From Mesorhizobium sp. NZP2298 (GTDB lineage: Bacteria; Pseudomonadota; Alphaproteobacteria; Rhizobiales; Rhizobiaceae): a DNA stretch of 64,000 bases. A program made the position numbers and the translations under genes. Below, piece by piece: positions 52,877 through 61,519 of the stretch; position 1 is the first letter of the stretch, and the number at the start of each line of letters is the position of its first letter. Below the pieces are notes generated by a model, which saw only the letters and a program-made list of their open reading frames with translations, did no database searches and was not told where the DNA came from. The stretch is taken from positions 3,050,001 to 3,114,000 of the forward strand of contig NZ_CP033365.1 in assembly GCF_013170825.1 (NCBI RefSeq), given 5' to 3'.

Positions 52877-53833
52877 TCAAGACACCAGGCTCAGCGGCCG
52901 CGCTTCGGCGTCGTCGAGCCGTTCGGTTTTCCCCGCGGTCCGATAACGCTTGGGCGCGGTGCCGGTGGCGCGCTTGAAGGCGTTGCTGAAGGCGCTTTCC
53001 GAGGTGTAGCCGAGCGAGCGGGCCAGTACCGCCACGGGCGTGTCTTCCTCGCGCAAGGCGCGCTCGGCCAGATGCATGCGCCATTGCGTCAGGTAGGCCA
53101 GCGGCGCGACGCCGGCGGTCCGCCTGAAATGGAAGGCAAAACTGGTGCGCGACATGGCGGCGGCCTTGGCGAGGTCCTCCAGATGCCAGTCGCGGCCGGG
53201 ATCGCCATGCATCAGCCGCAGCGCCGGTGCCAGGCGCGGATCGGCGAGCGCGCGCAGCCAGCCGGCGGGCATCAGGCTCGACGTCTGCAGATGCGCCCGC
53301 AACACCTGGATGAACAGCAATTGCGCCAGCTGCGCCGAGGCAAGGCTGGCGCCGGGCTGGCCATCCGCTTGCTCGCGCACCAGCTGGTCGAGGATCCAGC
53401 GCAGGATCGTGGCTTGCGGCGACGAGGCCTGGATGTGGATCCAGGGCGGCAAGACATCGGCCAGCAGCCGCCCGCTCGCCTGATCGAGCAGGACATGGCC
53501 GCCAATATGCGCGAAATCCTCGCCGTTGCCGAGCTGTGCGATCTTGCGGCCTGAGAACACCGCCATGGCGTCCAGCGGCGGAACCGACAGGTCGCTGGCG
53601 AGGATGAAAGAGCGCCTTGAGGCGAGCAGCAGCACGTCGCCGGTTTGCGCCTGCACCGGCTCGTCCTCGCCCTCGAGGCGGATCCAGCAACTGCCCTTCA
53701 CCACGGCGAAGAACTTGATTTTTTCGGGCGCCGGAAAGCGCAGCGCCCATGGCCCGCCGGCGGTGAAGCCGCCCGTCACCATGGTTTGCGCGCTGGTGAA
53801 TTTGAGGATGTCGGAGAAGGGATCACCGGTCAT
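52877..53833 (-). CDS. AraC-family regulator with cupin domain
   Basis: 318 residues. An N-terminal cupin (Cupin_6, about 10-180: FFAVVKGSCWIRLEGEDEPV, QAQTGDVLLLASRRSF) is followed by two AraC helix-turn-helix units (about 215-305: LEDLAKAAAMSRTSFAFHFR, then VAVLARSLGYTSESAFSNAF). It is divergent from the epimerase-like gene, 92 bases apart, which is its likely target. Related members respond to small redox or carbonyl compounds. Confidence 0.92.
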   Translation of the reverse strand: MTGDPFSDILKFTSAQTMVTGGFTAGGPWALRFPAPEKIKFFAVVKGSCWIRLEGEDEPVQAQTGDVLLLASRRSFILASDLSVPPLDAMAVFSGRKIAQLGNGEDFAHIGGHVLLDQASGRLLADVLPPWIHIQASSPQATILRWILDQLVREQADGQPGASLASAQLAQLLFIQVLRAHLQTSSLMPAGWLRALADPRLAPALRLMHGDPGRDWHLEDLAKAAAMSRTSFAFHFRRTAGVAPLAYLTQWRMHLAERALREEDTPVAVLARSLGYTSESAFSNAFKRATGTAPKRYRTAGKTERLDDAEARPLSLVS

Positions 53834-53925
53834 TCCGTACTCTCACGCAATTTATGCGGATTTTCAAGCATTCACAATCCGGGCGCGGGCGCATAGCTGA
53901 GGTCGATCAATCGCAGGAGATCGAG

Positions 53926-54966
53926 ATGAAAGATGAACTGGTGCTGGTGACCGGCGGCTCGGGCTTCATTGCATCGCATTGCATGCTGAAGCTGCTCGAC
54001 GCCGGCTATCGCGTGCGCACGACGGTGCGTTCGCTCAAGCGCGAAGCGGAGGTGCGCGCGATGCTGAGGGAAGGCGGCGCTGAACCCGGCGACCGTCTGT
54101 CCTTCGTCGCCGCCGACCTGACCGCGGACGCCGGCTGGGCGGAGGCAGTGGCGGGCTGCGCCTATGTCATGCATGGCGCCTCGCCGACGCCCTCCGGCAG
54201 CCAGACGCGCGAGGAGGAATGGGTGCGGCCAGCCGTCGACGGCGTGCTGCGGGTGCTCAAGGCCGCGCGCGACGCCGGCGTGAAGCGTGTGGTGCTGACC
54301 TCGGCCATCGGCGCGGTCGCCATGGGCCACAAGCCGCAGACGCGCCCCTTCAACGAGACGGACTGGTCCGACCTCAGCGGCGCTATCGCGCCCTATCAGA
54401 AATCGAAGACGCTGTCGGAACGCGCCGCGTGGGACTTCATTGCTCGCGAGGGCGGTGGCCTCGAATTATCCGTCGTCAATCCGGTCGCGGTGCTCGGCCC
54501 TGTGCTCGCCGCCGATTACTCGCATTCGATCGGGCTGATCAAGCGGCTGATGGACGGCATGCCCGGCTGTCCCCGGGTTAATTCCGGCTATGTCGACGTG
54601 CGCGACCTAGCCGATCTGCACCTGCTGGCGATGACCAGTCCCGCGGCAAAGGGCGAGCGTTTCATCGGCATTTCGGGCCACAGCCTGTGGATGGCCGAGG
54701 TCGCGAAAGTGCTGCGCCGGCGCATGGGCGCGGCGGCCAGCAAGGTGCCGACCCGGGAGATTCCCAACTGGGTGATCCGCCTGCTGGCGATGCGCGGCGA
54801 TCCGACGACGAAGATGCTGGCCAGGCATCTCGGCGTGATGATGGACGCCACCAGCGAAAAGGCGACGCGCCTGCTCGGCTGGACGCCACGCCCGGCCGAA
54901 GAGGCGATCGTCGCCACGGCCGAGAGCCTTCTGCGGCTGGGGTTGGTGGGGTCGAGAGCCGCATAG
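53926..54966 (+). CDS. NAD-dependent epimerase/dihydroflavonol reductase-like protein
   Basis: 346 residues. Extended-SDR fold: VTGGSGFIASHCMLKLLDAG near the start, VKRVVLTSAIGAVAMG, the Y-x3-K pair in APYQKSKTLSERAAWDF, and ELSVVNPVAVLGPVLAADYS. This resembles the dihydroflavonol-4-reductase/aldehyde-reductase group. ATG 53926 has AGGAG 7 bases upstream; a longer frame is not supported. Substrate unknown. Confidence 0.9.
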   Translation: MKDELVLVTGGSGFIASHCMLKLLDAGYRVRTTVRSLKREAEVRAMLREGGAEPGDRLSFVAADLTADAGWAEAVAGCAYVMHGASPTPSGSQTREEEWVRPAVDGVLRVLKAARDAGVKRVVLTSAIGAVAMGHKPQTRPFNETDWSDLSGAIAPYQKSKTLSERAAWDFIAREGGGLELSVVNPVAVLGPVLAADYSHSIGLIKRLMDGMPGCPRVNSGYVDVRDLADLHLLAMTSPAAKGERFIGISGHSLWMAEVAKVLRRRMGAAASKVPTREIPNWVIRLLAMRGDPTTKMLARHLGVMMDATSEKATRLLGWTPRPAEEAIVATAESLLRLGLVGSRAA

Positions 54967-55330
54967 GCATAGGCCTCCCTCGATCGCCCTTGGGCATCCC
55001 AAACCAGTCAGCCGCCACCTCAGCAAACAGCCAGTCGCGGAATGCCCTGGCTTTTTTCTGCCGCGGCGCGCCGTCGGGATAGACGAGGTAGTGGCTGGCC
55101 ACCGATTTCAGCGCGAGGTCGAAGGGCCGCACCAGCCGCCCTGCCGCGAGATCGGCCGAGACCAGTGCGTTGCGGCCGAGCAGCACGCCTTCGCCATGCA
55201 CGGCGGCCTCGACGGCGAAGGTGGCGGAATCGAAGCGCACGCCGCGTTTGGGGTCGATGCCGTCGACGCCGGCCTGTCGCGGCCATGTCGCCCAGTCGAT
55301 GCGAAAAGCGTAAGCAATCGCTGCGGCATT
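54967..55330 (-). pseudogene. LysR-family (GcvA-type) regulator, C-terminal half only
   Basis: Reading leftward from about 55330: IDWATWPRQAGVDGIDPKRG, VRFDSATFAVEAAVHGEGVL, LGRNALVSADLAAGRLVRPF and then a typical end RAFRDWLFAEVA. This is the second half of the effector domain of GcvA-type LysR regulators. The whole DNA-binding domain and first effector half are absent, and the frame has no start with a ribosome-binding site. Past FAEVA it runs into antisense of the epimerase-like gene. A truncated remnant. Confidence 0.65.
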
Positions 55331-55685
55331 TGAGCAACACATCCGGGCAAATGCTGCGCGCCATGGCGCGGCAGGGCAAGGCCGCGCCGTCGCTCAAAAA
55401 GCGCTATCACCGTGAAAAACATGATAAAAATATTCATCTATTTAGCCGTGGCCGTTCCCTGATTCGAAAGATCATTCTAACCTGTTGCCATTGCAGGATA
55501 ATTTCAGAACCCGTAGGGATGGCGATCAACGGCTTGCCTGATGACAGGATGCAAGCCACTCACAGTTGTTGTATCCGTCCAATGGCTACTGATCGTCATT
55601 TCCAAAGCCGCTCGCGGCTCTCGTGCAGGCGCAAGCGATCATTGTTGACCGACGAGTTGGGGCCGCCCCGGTTCGCGGAGGCCGC
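55331..55685. other. Promoter region of the sigma/FecR/TonB cluster
   Basis: About 355 bases without a gene. The part 55410-55510 is AT-rich and probably holds the promoter for the sigma-factor gene. No Fur, Irr or RirA box could be matched with correct spacing. Confidence 0.4.
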
Positions 55686-56192
55686 GTGAGGTGGGATCCG
55701 CACGGCCTGTTCGTCAGGCATGCGCGCGAGATCGACCGGTTCCTGCGCCGTCGTGGCCATACGCCAGAGACCGCCGCCGACCTGACGCAGGACACGTTCG
55801 TGCGGGTGATGACGGCGATGCCGAACGGCGAGGGCGAAAACCCGCGCGCGTATCTGTGGCGCGTCGCCCGCAACCTTTCGACCGACCTCAAGCGGCGCGA
55901 ACGCGTCGTCGAGCACGTGCATCTGGCCGATGACGACTTCCAGCGCATCGCCGACAGCGCGCCTTCGGCCGAGACTGTCGTCTATGACCGGCAGCGGCTG
56001 GCGATTGTCGAGAAGGCGCTGCTGGAACTGCCGCAGCGCACGCGCATGGCCTTCGAGATGCACCGGCTGGGCGAGAAGACGATGAGCGAAGTCGCCGTCG
56101 AGCTCGGGCTTTCGACGTCGCGGACCTGGACGCTGATCCGCCGCGCCTACCAGCACCTGCGCGCGCGCCTCAACGAGGATGTGCCGCGATGA
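55686..56192 (+). CDS. ECF sigma factor (FecI-like)
   Basis: 168 residues from GTG 55686, which has GGAGG 5 bases upstream; a GTG at 55623 would add 21 residues. Region 2 (about 8-75: TPETAADLTQDTFVRVMTAM, YLWRVARNLSTDLKRRE) and region 4 (about 110-165: ALLELPQRTRMAFEMHRLGE, MSEVAVELGLSTSRTWTLIR) are both present. No anti-sigma binding residues can be read. It would direct RNA polymerase to the receptor promoter when signalled. Next gene is FecR-like, so this is a surface-signalling set. Confidence 0.9.
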   Translation: MRWDPHGLFVRHAREIDRFLRRRGHTPETAADLTQDTFVRVMTAMPNGEGENPRAYLWRVARNLSTDLKRRERVVEHVHLADDDFQRIADSAPSAETVVYDRQRLAIVEKALLELPQRTRMAFEMHRLGEKTMSEVAVELGLSTSRTWTLIRRAYQHLRARLNEDVPR

Positions 56193-56303
56193 TTGCCGAC
56201 GGCACCGCAAGTCGCGGCAGGAAATTGCCGCCGTTCATTCGTTTCAATTGCTGGAGGGTGGATTTGGCCTTCGGAAGCAGGGCGCTGGCGGGTTTGCAGT
56301 GGC

Positions 56304-57263
56304 ATGATTGAGGACATCAGCGACGACGACAGGCTTTTCGAGGAGGCGGCCGACCTCGTCATCCGCCTGCAGAACGAGCCGGCCAATCCGGTCGCGCGCG
56401 AGCTGATCCAGAACTGGCGTGCCCGCGGCCCAGCGCATGAAGCGGCCTGGGCGGAGGTTGCTGAAATCCACGGCATGGCCGGCAAGGTGTTCGAGGTCCG
56501 CCGCAAGGCCGCGAGCAGCGTGGAAGGCGTGTCACGGCGCAAGGTCATACTGACGGGTCTTGCCGGGCTGGCCGCGCTCGGCAGCGGCGCGCTCTATGGG
56601 CCGGACCTGCTGATCCGCCTCAAGGCCGACCAGATCACGTCGACGGCGGAGCTGCGCCGCGTCACCCTGTCCGACGGCAGCGTCGTCACGCTCGGCCCCA
56701 ACAGCGCCATGCGCAGCGCGCTCACGCCCGATCTGAGGCGGGTCGAGCTGCTGGCCGGCATGGCCTTCTTCGAGGTCGCGGCGGATGCCGCCAGACCCTT
56801 CCAAGTGCAGATGGAGACGCTGACGTCGACCGCGCTCGGCACCGCTTTCGATGTCAGCCGAGATGCCGGGCTGCTGACGGTGTCGGTGGCGCATGGGCTG
56901 GTCGAGGTGGCGATGCCCGCTTCGCCGCTGGCGCGGACGCAGAGGCTTTCCGGCGGCGAATGGCTGGCGCTCGACGACAGCACGCTCGCCGTCGAGCGTG
57001 GAACCCGTGACGCCGGGCAGATCGCGGCGTGGCGCGACGGGCTGATCGTCGCCGAGCGCGAGACGGTGGCTTCGGTCGTGGCCAGGATCGCGCGCTGGCA
57101 GGCCGGCCGCGTGGTGATCGCCGATTCCGGGCTTGGCGCAGGGCGCATCAGCGGCGTGTTCGACCTCGGCAATCCACTCGCCGCGCTGGAAGCGGTCGTG
57201 CAGCCGCACAACGGCAAGGTACGGCGGATATCGCCGTGGCTGACCGTTATTTCATCGATCTGA
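56304..57263 (+). CDS. FecR-family anti-sigma/signal-transduction protein
   Basis: 319 residues. An N-terminal anti-sigma DUF4880 domain (about 8-50: FEEAADLVIRLQNEPANPVA, W..RGPAHEAAWAEV) precedes a single membrane span (about 87-110) and a periplasmic FecR domain (about 125-230: RRVTLSDGSVVTLGPNSAMR, VELLAGMAFFEVA, STALGTAFDVSRDAGLLTVS). The C-terminal end matches FecR proteins, which carry the receptor's signal across the inner membrane to sigma. ATG 56304 is chosen by family N-terminus; an upstream frame overlaps the sigma gene. Confidence 0.88.
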   Translation: MIEDISDDDRLFEEAADLVIRLQNEPANPVARELIQNWRARGPAHEAAWAEVAEIHGMAGKVFEVRRKAASSVEGVSRRKVILTGLAGLAALGSGALYGPDLLIRLKADQITSTAELRRVTLSDGSVVTLGPNSAMRSALTPDLRRVELLAGMAFFEVAADAARPFQVQMETLTSTALGTAFDVSRDAGLLTVSVAHGLVEVAMPASPLARTQRLSGGEWLALDDSTLAVERGTRDAGQIAAWRDGLIVAERETVASVVARIARWQAGRVVIADSGLGAGRISGVFDLGNPLAALEAVVQPHNGKVRRISPWLTVISSI

Positions 57264-57309
57264 GAATTGGTCATCGACCTGAGAGATTGGTCATCGATCT
57301 GAAAAAATT
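57252..57309. repeat. Three ~20-bp tandem repeats at the end of the FecR gene
   Basis: TCATCGATCTGAGAATTGG (57252-57270), TCATCGACCTGAGAGATTGG (57271-57290) and TCATCGATCTGAAAAAATT (57291-57309). The first contains the FecR stop codon, so later copies would repeat the final codons and stop. Confidence 0.85.
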
Positions 57310-57421
57310 CGGGCCGAGGGGAGAAAATCCGAACCCCCCGTTCGTTTGATCTCACAGGGGTTGCCGTCAGCCGCTGCCAACAGGTCTCCCTTCCACAAAA
57401 TGAAAATGGAGCGGCTGGGCC

Positions 57422-60145
57422 ATGGGGCTGGGGCAGAAGACTGGTGCGACAAGAGGATTTGGACGAAGGCTGCTGATCGCGGCGCTGCTGTCATCGACGG
57501 TGGGCGCGGCAATGGTTGCCGTGCAAGGGGAGGCGCATGGGCAATCCGCGCAGCAGGCGACCTTCAACATTCCGCCCGGCTCGCTTTCGGGCGCGCTGGC
57601 GGCTTTCGGCAGGCAGGCCGGGCTGCAGGTCACCTATCTGCCCGAGATCGCCGCCGGCAAGCGGTCGCCCGGCGTCTCCGGCGCGGCGGCACCTGGTGCG
57701 GCGCTGGCGCGGATCCTGCAGGGCACGGGCCTGACCCATGCCTTCACCGGCGCCAACACGGTGACGATCAGCGACAGGGTCGCCGCCGCGCACGCGCCGG
57801 CGGCGGGCGCGGTGGACGGTTTGACGCTCGACCCGATAACCGTCATCGCCGGCGGCGGCAGTCCCGGCGAGGAACCGTACAGAACAGCGGCTCCCACCGC
57901 CTACATTTCAGGCGAAACCATCGAGCGGTTCCGCGGCTCGAGCCCGGCCGACATTTTTCGCGGCACGCCGGGTGTGATGTCGGGCGAGGCGCGCAACGGC
58001 GCCGGTTCCATCGACGTCAACGTGCGCGGCATGCAAGGCATGGGCCGCGTCAACGTCACCGTCGACGGGGCGGAAAACTCGCTGCAGGTCTATCAGGGCT
58101 ACCAGGGCATCTCGAACCGCACCTTCGTCGATCCGGACCTTCTGGGCGGTGTCGACATCACCAAGGGCTCGGATGTCGCATCCTACGGCATTGCCGGCAC
58201 CGTCGCCATGAGGACGTTGAACCCGTCCGACATCGTCGAGGACGGCAAGACATTCGGGGTGCGGCTGAAGGGCGGCTTTGGCTCCAACACGAGCACGCCC
58301 CAGCCTGGCGACAAGGCCGGCTATCTCATCAGCAACCCCCTTGGCTCCACGAATGATCCGAATTCGGGTTATGGAGTGATCACACCCTCCGGAACCGGAC
58401 TGGATCGGCCAGGCTTGCTGAAGCCCACGCAGGGCTCGGCCAGCATCGTCGCGGCGGTCAAGCAGGAGGACTTCGACTTTCTCGTCGGCTATGCCTATCG
58501 TGACCAGGGCAACTACCACGCCGGCAAGTACGGCCCCCACGCCAATCCCGTCAGAACAGGTCCCCAGCCTTACTGCTATGCGAGCGGTGAATGCCCATCC
58601 TATCTCCTCTACAGGGACTATGTCGTGAACACCGGCATCGCCAATTATCGCCCCGGCGAGGAAGTGCTCAACACGCAGCTTCAATCCCAGTCCTGGATCA
58701 CCAAGGGCACTTGGCGTTTCGGTGACGGACAGAGCCTGCAATTTGGCTATACCGGCTTCCGCAGCGAGGCCGGCGACCGGCTGGCTTCAGCGCTCGGCAG
58801 CGCCACCGGACAGGCGGTCCAGCAGGCCCAGACAACCGGCACCAAGGTCGACACCGGCACGCTGCGCTACCGCCTCAATCCGGAAGGCAACGACCTGCTC
58901 GATCTCACCGCCAATCTGTGGGTGACCAATCTCGAGCTGCGCAACCCGCCGCGCAACGCCTATGGCCAGCGGCCCCCGGGTGTGCCGGCGGACTACCGCA
59001 CGGGCTCCGATACGGTGATGTGGGGCGGCGAGGTCTCCAACAAGTCCAAATTCGTCACCGACTATGGCGCGCTCGATTTCACCTACGGCCTGACCTACCG
59101 CAACGAGGACACCAAGCCGAGCGAATTGACCGACACGATCGAAGGCTGGCTCAACCTGCGCGACGCCGAGCGGCAGGAGGCGGCGGGTTATGCCAAGCTG
59201 GCCTACAAGCCGGTGGACTGGCTGACGCTGAATGCCGGCCTGCGCTATTCGCAGTTCTGGTCGCATGACCGGCGCACGCAGGCCAACTCACCCGATCAGT
59301 TGAACGCCAAGCCCGACCGCCACGACGGCGGCTTCAGCCCGTCGGTCGGCGTGACGGTCGAGCCGTTCGACGGCACGCAGTTCTATGTCAACTATTCCAA
59401 TGCCTTGCGCTTTCCCAGCCTGTTCGAGTCGGTCTCGGCCTTCACCATCATCCCCAATCCGAACCTCGGTCCGGAGCGCTCCAGCAATTGGGAGCTTGGC
59501 ATGAATGTCCACAGGAACGGCCTGTTCACCGATACCGATACCGGCATGCTCAAGCTCGGCTACTTCAACTGGAACGTGAAGGATTATATCGCGCGCTCGT
59601 TCCGGTCGTTCCAGGGCGACGGCTACACCTGGTACGGCATGCAGGTCTACAACATCGACCGCGCCAGATTCTCCGGCGTGGAATTGTCCGGCCGCTACGA
59701 GGTCGGCGACTTCGCGGCGGATTTCGCGGCCAACTACTATCTCAATGTCGAGTTCTGTCAGCTGAACGGCGCCTGCGACACAAAGACGATGTATGGCGAC
59801 TACGCCACCAACCAGGTGCCGCCAAAATATTCGCTCGACCTGACGCTGACGCAGAAATTCCTCGAGGACAGGCTGACGCTGGGCGGCAGGGCTTCCTATG
59901 TCGGGCCGCGCGTCATCGGCCACGGCCAGGTGACCAGCCAGGGGCTTAGCCAGTTCATTTCGCTGGTCAAATGGGATCCCTACACGCTGGTCGATGTCTT
60001 TGCCGAATACAAGCTGACGGCGAACCTGACGGCGACAGCGCGGATCGAGAACCTGTTCGACAGGTACTATGTCGATCCGCTTGGGCTGGTGACCGAGCCG
60101 GGACCGGGGCGGACGTTTTATGGGTCGCTGACGGCGAAGTTCTGA
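57422..60145 (+). CDS. TonB-dependent receptor with N-terminal signalling domain
   Basis: 907 residues. Signal peptide (about 1-40), STN signalling domain (about 45-105: FNIPPGSLSGALAAFGRQAG, ...LARILQGTGLTHAF), plug domain (about 140-265: ADIFRGTPGVMSGEARNGAG, DVNVRGMQGMGRVNVTVDGA) and a 22-strand-type barrel to the end (FYGSLTAKF, terminal Phe). The STN domain contacts FecR in the periplasm. Plug sequence of the DVNVRG..G-x-GRV type resembles HasR-like heme/hemophore receptors, but a siderophore is equally possible. Third gene of a sigma-FecR-receptor set. Confidence 0.92.
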   Translation: MGLGQKTGATRGFGRRLLIAALLSSTVGAAMVAVQGEAHGQSAQQATFNIPPGSLSGALAAFGRQAGLQVTYLPEIAAGKRSPGVSGAAAPGAALARILQGTGLTHAFTGANTVTISDRVAAAHAPAAGAVDGLTLDPITVIAGGGSPGEEPYRTAAPTAYISGETIERFRGSSPADIFRGTPGVMSGEARNGAGSIDVNVRGMQGMGRVNVTVDGAENSLQVYQGYQGISNRTFVDPDLLGGVDITKGSDVASYGIAGTVAMRTLNPSDIVEDGKTFGVRLKGGFGSNTSTPQPGDKAGYLISNPLGSTNDPNSGYGVITPSGTGLDRPGLLKPTQGSASIVAAVKQEDFDFLVGYAYRDQGNYHAGKYGPHANPVRTGPQPYCYASGECPSYLLYRDYVVNTGIANYRPGEEVLNTQLQSQSWITKGTWRFGDGQSLQFGYTGFRSEAGDRLASALGSATGQAVQQAQTTGTKVDTGTLRYRLNPEGNDLLDLTANLWVTNLELRNPPRNAYGQRPPGVPADYRTGSDTVMWGGEVSNKSKFVTDYGALDFTYGLTYRNEDTKPSELTDTIEGWLNLRDAERQEAAGYAKLAYKPVDWLTLNAGLRYSQFWSHDRRTQANSPDQLNAKPDRHDGGFSPSVGVTVEPFDGTQFYVNYSNALRFPSLFESVSAFTIIPNPNLGPERSSNWELGMNVHRNGLFTDTDTGMLKLGYFNWNVKDYIARSFRSFQGDGYTWYGMQVYNIDRARFSGVELSGRYEVGDFAADFAANYYLNVEFCQLNGACDTKTMYGDYATNQVPPKYSLDLTLTQKFLEDRLTLGGRASYVGPRVIGHGQVTSQGLSQFISLVKWDPYTLVDVFAEYKLTANLTATARIENLFDRYYVDPLGLVTEPGPGRTFYGSLTAKF

Positions 60146-60253
60146 GGGCATCGCACAAAGGTCGCGGAGTGGGGCGGGCGTCGTCGGCACCGTGGCGGTT
60201 GACCGCGCCGCCCATCCGGCCGATAGGTCCGCGCGAACAGCCCGAGACCTGCA

Positions 60254-61384
60254 ATGACCGACCTCAACGATGCCCCCTATACCGCCTGGCAGGACGATGT
60301 CCGCCAGGGCGTGCGCCATGTACGCGACCTCGCCGCCCTGCCGCTTTCGCCCGCCGAGCGCCAAGCCGCGCTGGAGGCCGCCAGCCGGCACAAGGTGCGT
60401 GCGCCGAAAGCCTATCTCGACCTGATCGACTGGAACGACCCAGGCGATCCGATCCGCGCGCAGGTCATCCCGTCACCGGGCGAACTGGTGGAAACGGAGG
60501 GCGAGCTTGGCGATCCGATCGCCGACCATGATTTCAGCCCGGTGCCCCGGTTGACGCATCGCCATGCCGACCGGGTGCTGTTGTTCCCGACCTATCAGTG
60601 CGCGGTCTATTGCCGGTTCTGCTTCCGCAAGGAATCGCTGACCTCGATCGGCCGCGGCTATACGCGCGAGGCGCTTGAGCCGGCGCTGGCCTATATCGCG
60701 GACCATTCCGAAATCCGCGAGGTGATCCTGACCGGCGGCGACCCGCTGTCGCTGCCCGACAAGGCGCTGGCCGAGATCGTCGCGCGCATCGAGGCCATCC
60801 CGCATGTGCGGCTCTTGCGCATCCACACGCGCGTGCCGGTGGTGCTGCCGGCGCGCATCACATCAGGGCTGGTCGAAGCGCTGCAGGGCCGGCTGATGGT
60901 CACCGTCGTCACCCATTTCAACCACGCGCGCGAGATCACAGACGCCACCGAGGCGGCCTGCCGGAGGATGCGGCAAGCCGGCTTCGTGCTGCTCAACCAG
61001 AGTGTTCTCCTGAAAGGCGTCAATGACAGCGTCGAGGTGCTGGAAGAGCTCTGCCGCGAGTTGATGTACCGGCTCGGGGTAAAACCCTACTATTTGCACC
61101 ATGGCGATCTCGCGCGCGGCATGGCCCACCGCCGCACCACGATCGCGCAGGGCCAGGCGCTGGTGGAAGCGCTCAGGGCTAGGCTCTCGGGCATCTGCAA
61201 TCCCGTCTATGTGCTCGATCTGCCGGAAGGCGGCGGCAAGGTGCCGCTCGGACCGTGCCCTGTCGAGGGCCGCGACGGGGAGAACTGGCGGATACGCGGG
61301 CTGGATGGGAAGGTGAGGGATTATCGGGAGATCGTGGGCGTTCGGGATGCGGCGTCTTTGAGGGATGCGGCTGCTGGCTCCTGA
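60254..61384 (+). CDS. Lysine 2,3-aminomutase-like radical SAM/PLP enzyme
   Basis: 376 residues. The radical SAM cluster ligands are C116-x3-C120-x2-C123 in QCAVYCRFCFRKE. The PLP lysine of the family is at K329 in PEGGGKVPLGP, and the KPYYLHHGDLARGMAHRR block follows the KamA pattern. Members form beta-lysine or, as EpmB, prime elongation factor P. It is shorter than KamA (about 416-470) but longer than EpmB. It begins 108 bases after the TonB-receptor stop on the same strand, so it may be read with it. Role here is inferred. Confidence 0.88.
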   Translation: MTDLNDAPYTAWQDDVRQGVRHVRDLAALPLSPAERQAALEAASRHKVRAPKAYLDLIDWNDPGDPIRAQVIPSPGELVETEGELGDPIADHDFSPVPRLTHRHADRVLLFPTYQCAVYCRFCFRKESLTSIGRGYTREALEPALAYIADHSEIREVILTGGDPLSLPDKALAEIVARIEAIPHVRLLRIHTRVPVVLPARITSGLVEALQGRLMVTVVTHFNHAREITDATEAACRRMRQAGFVLLNQSVLLKGVNDSVEVLEELCRELMYRLGVKPYYLHHGDLARGMAHRRTTIAQGQALVEALRARLSGICNPVYVLDLPEGGGKVPLGPCPVEGRDGENWRIRGLDGKVRDYREIVGVRDAASLRDAAAGS

Positions 61385-61519
61385 TGCCCTTATGGCTTCT
61401 ACGTTCTGGCTGCGTGACCGAGGCCTTGCCGGAGGCTCATAAGGCGTGTGGCCTTTGTGAGTTTTGCCTGCAACCCGTTGAACGCCTCCCGGTCTCGCGC
61501 CGACGGGACGTGCACGCAC

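Noticed and set aside
55440..55500. Possible Irr/iron-control box before the sigma gene (TTCGAA...TTCTAA)
   Set aside because: Half-site spacing is 6 rather than 3 bases and the left half is imperfect.
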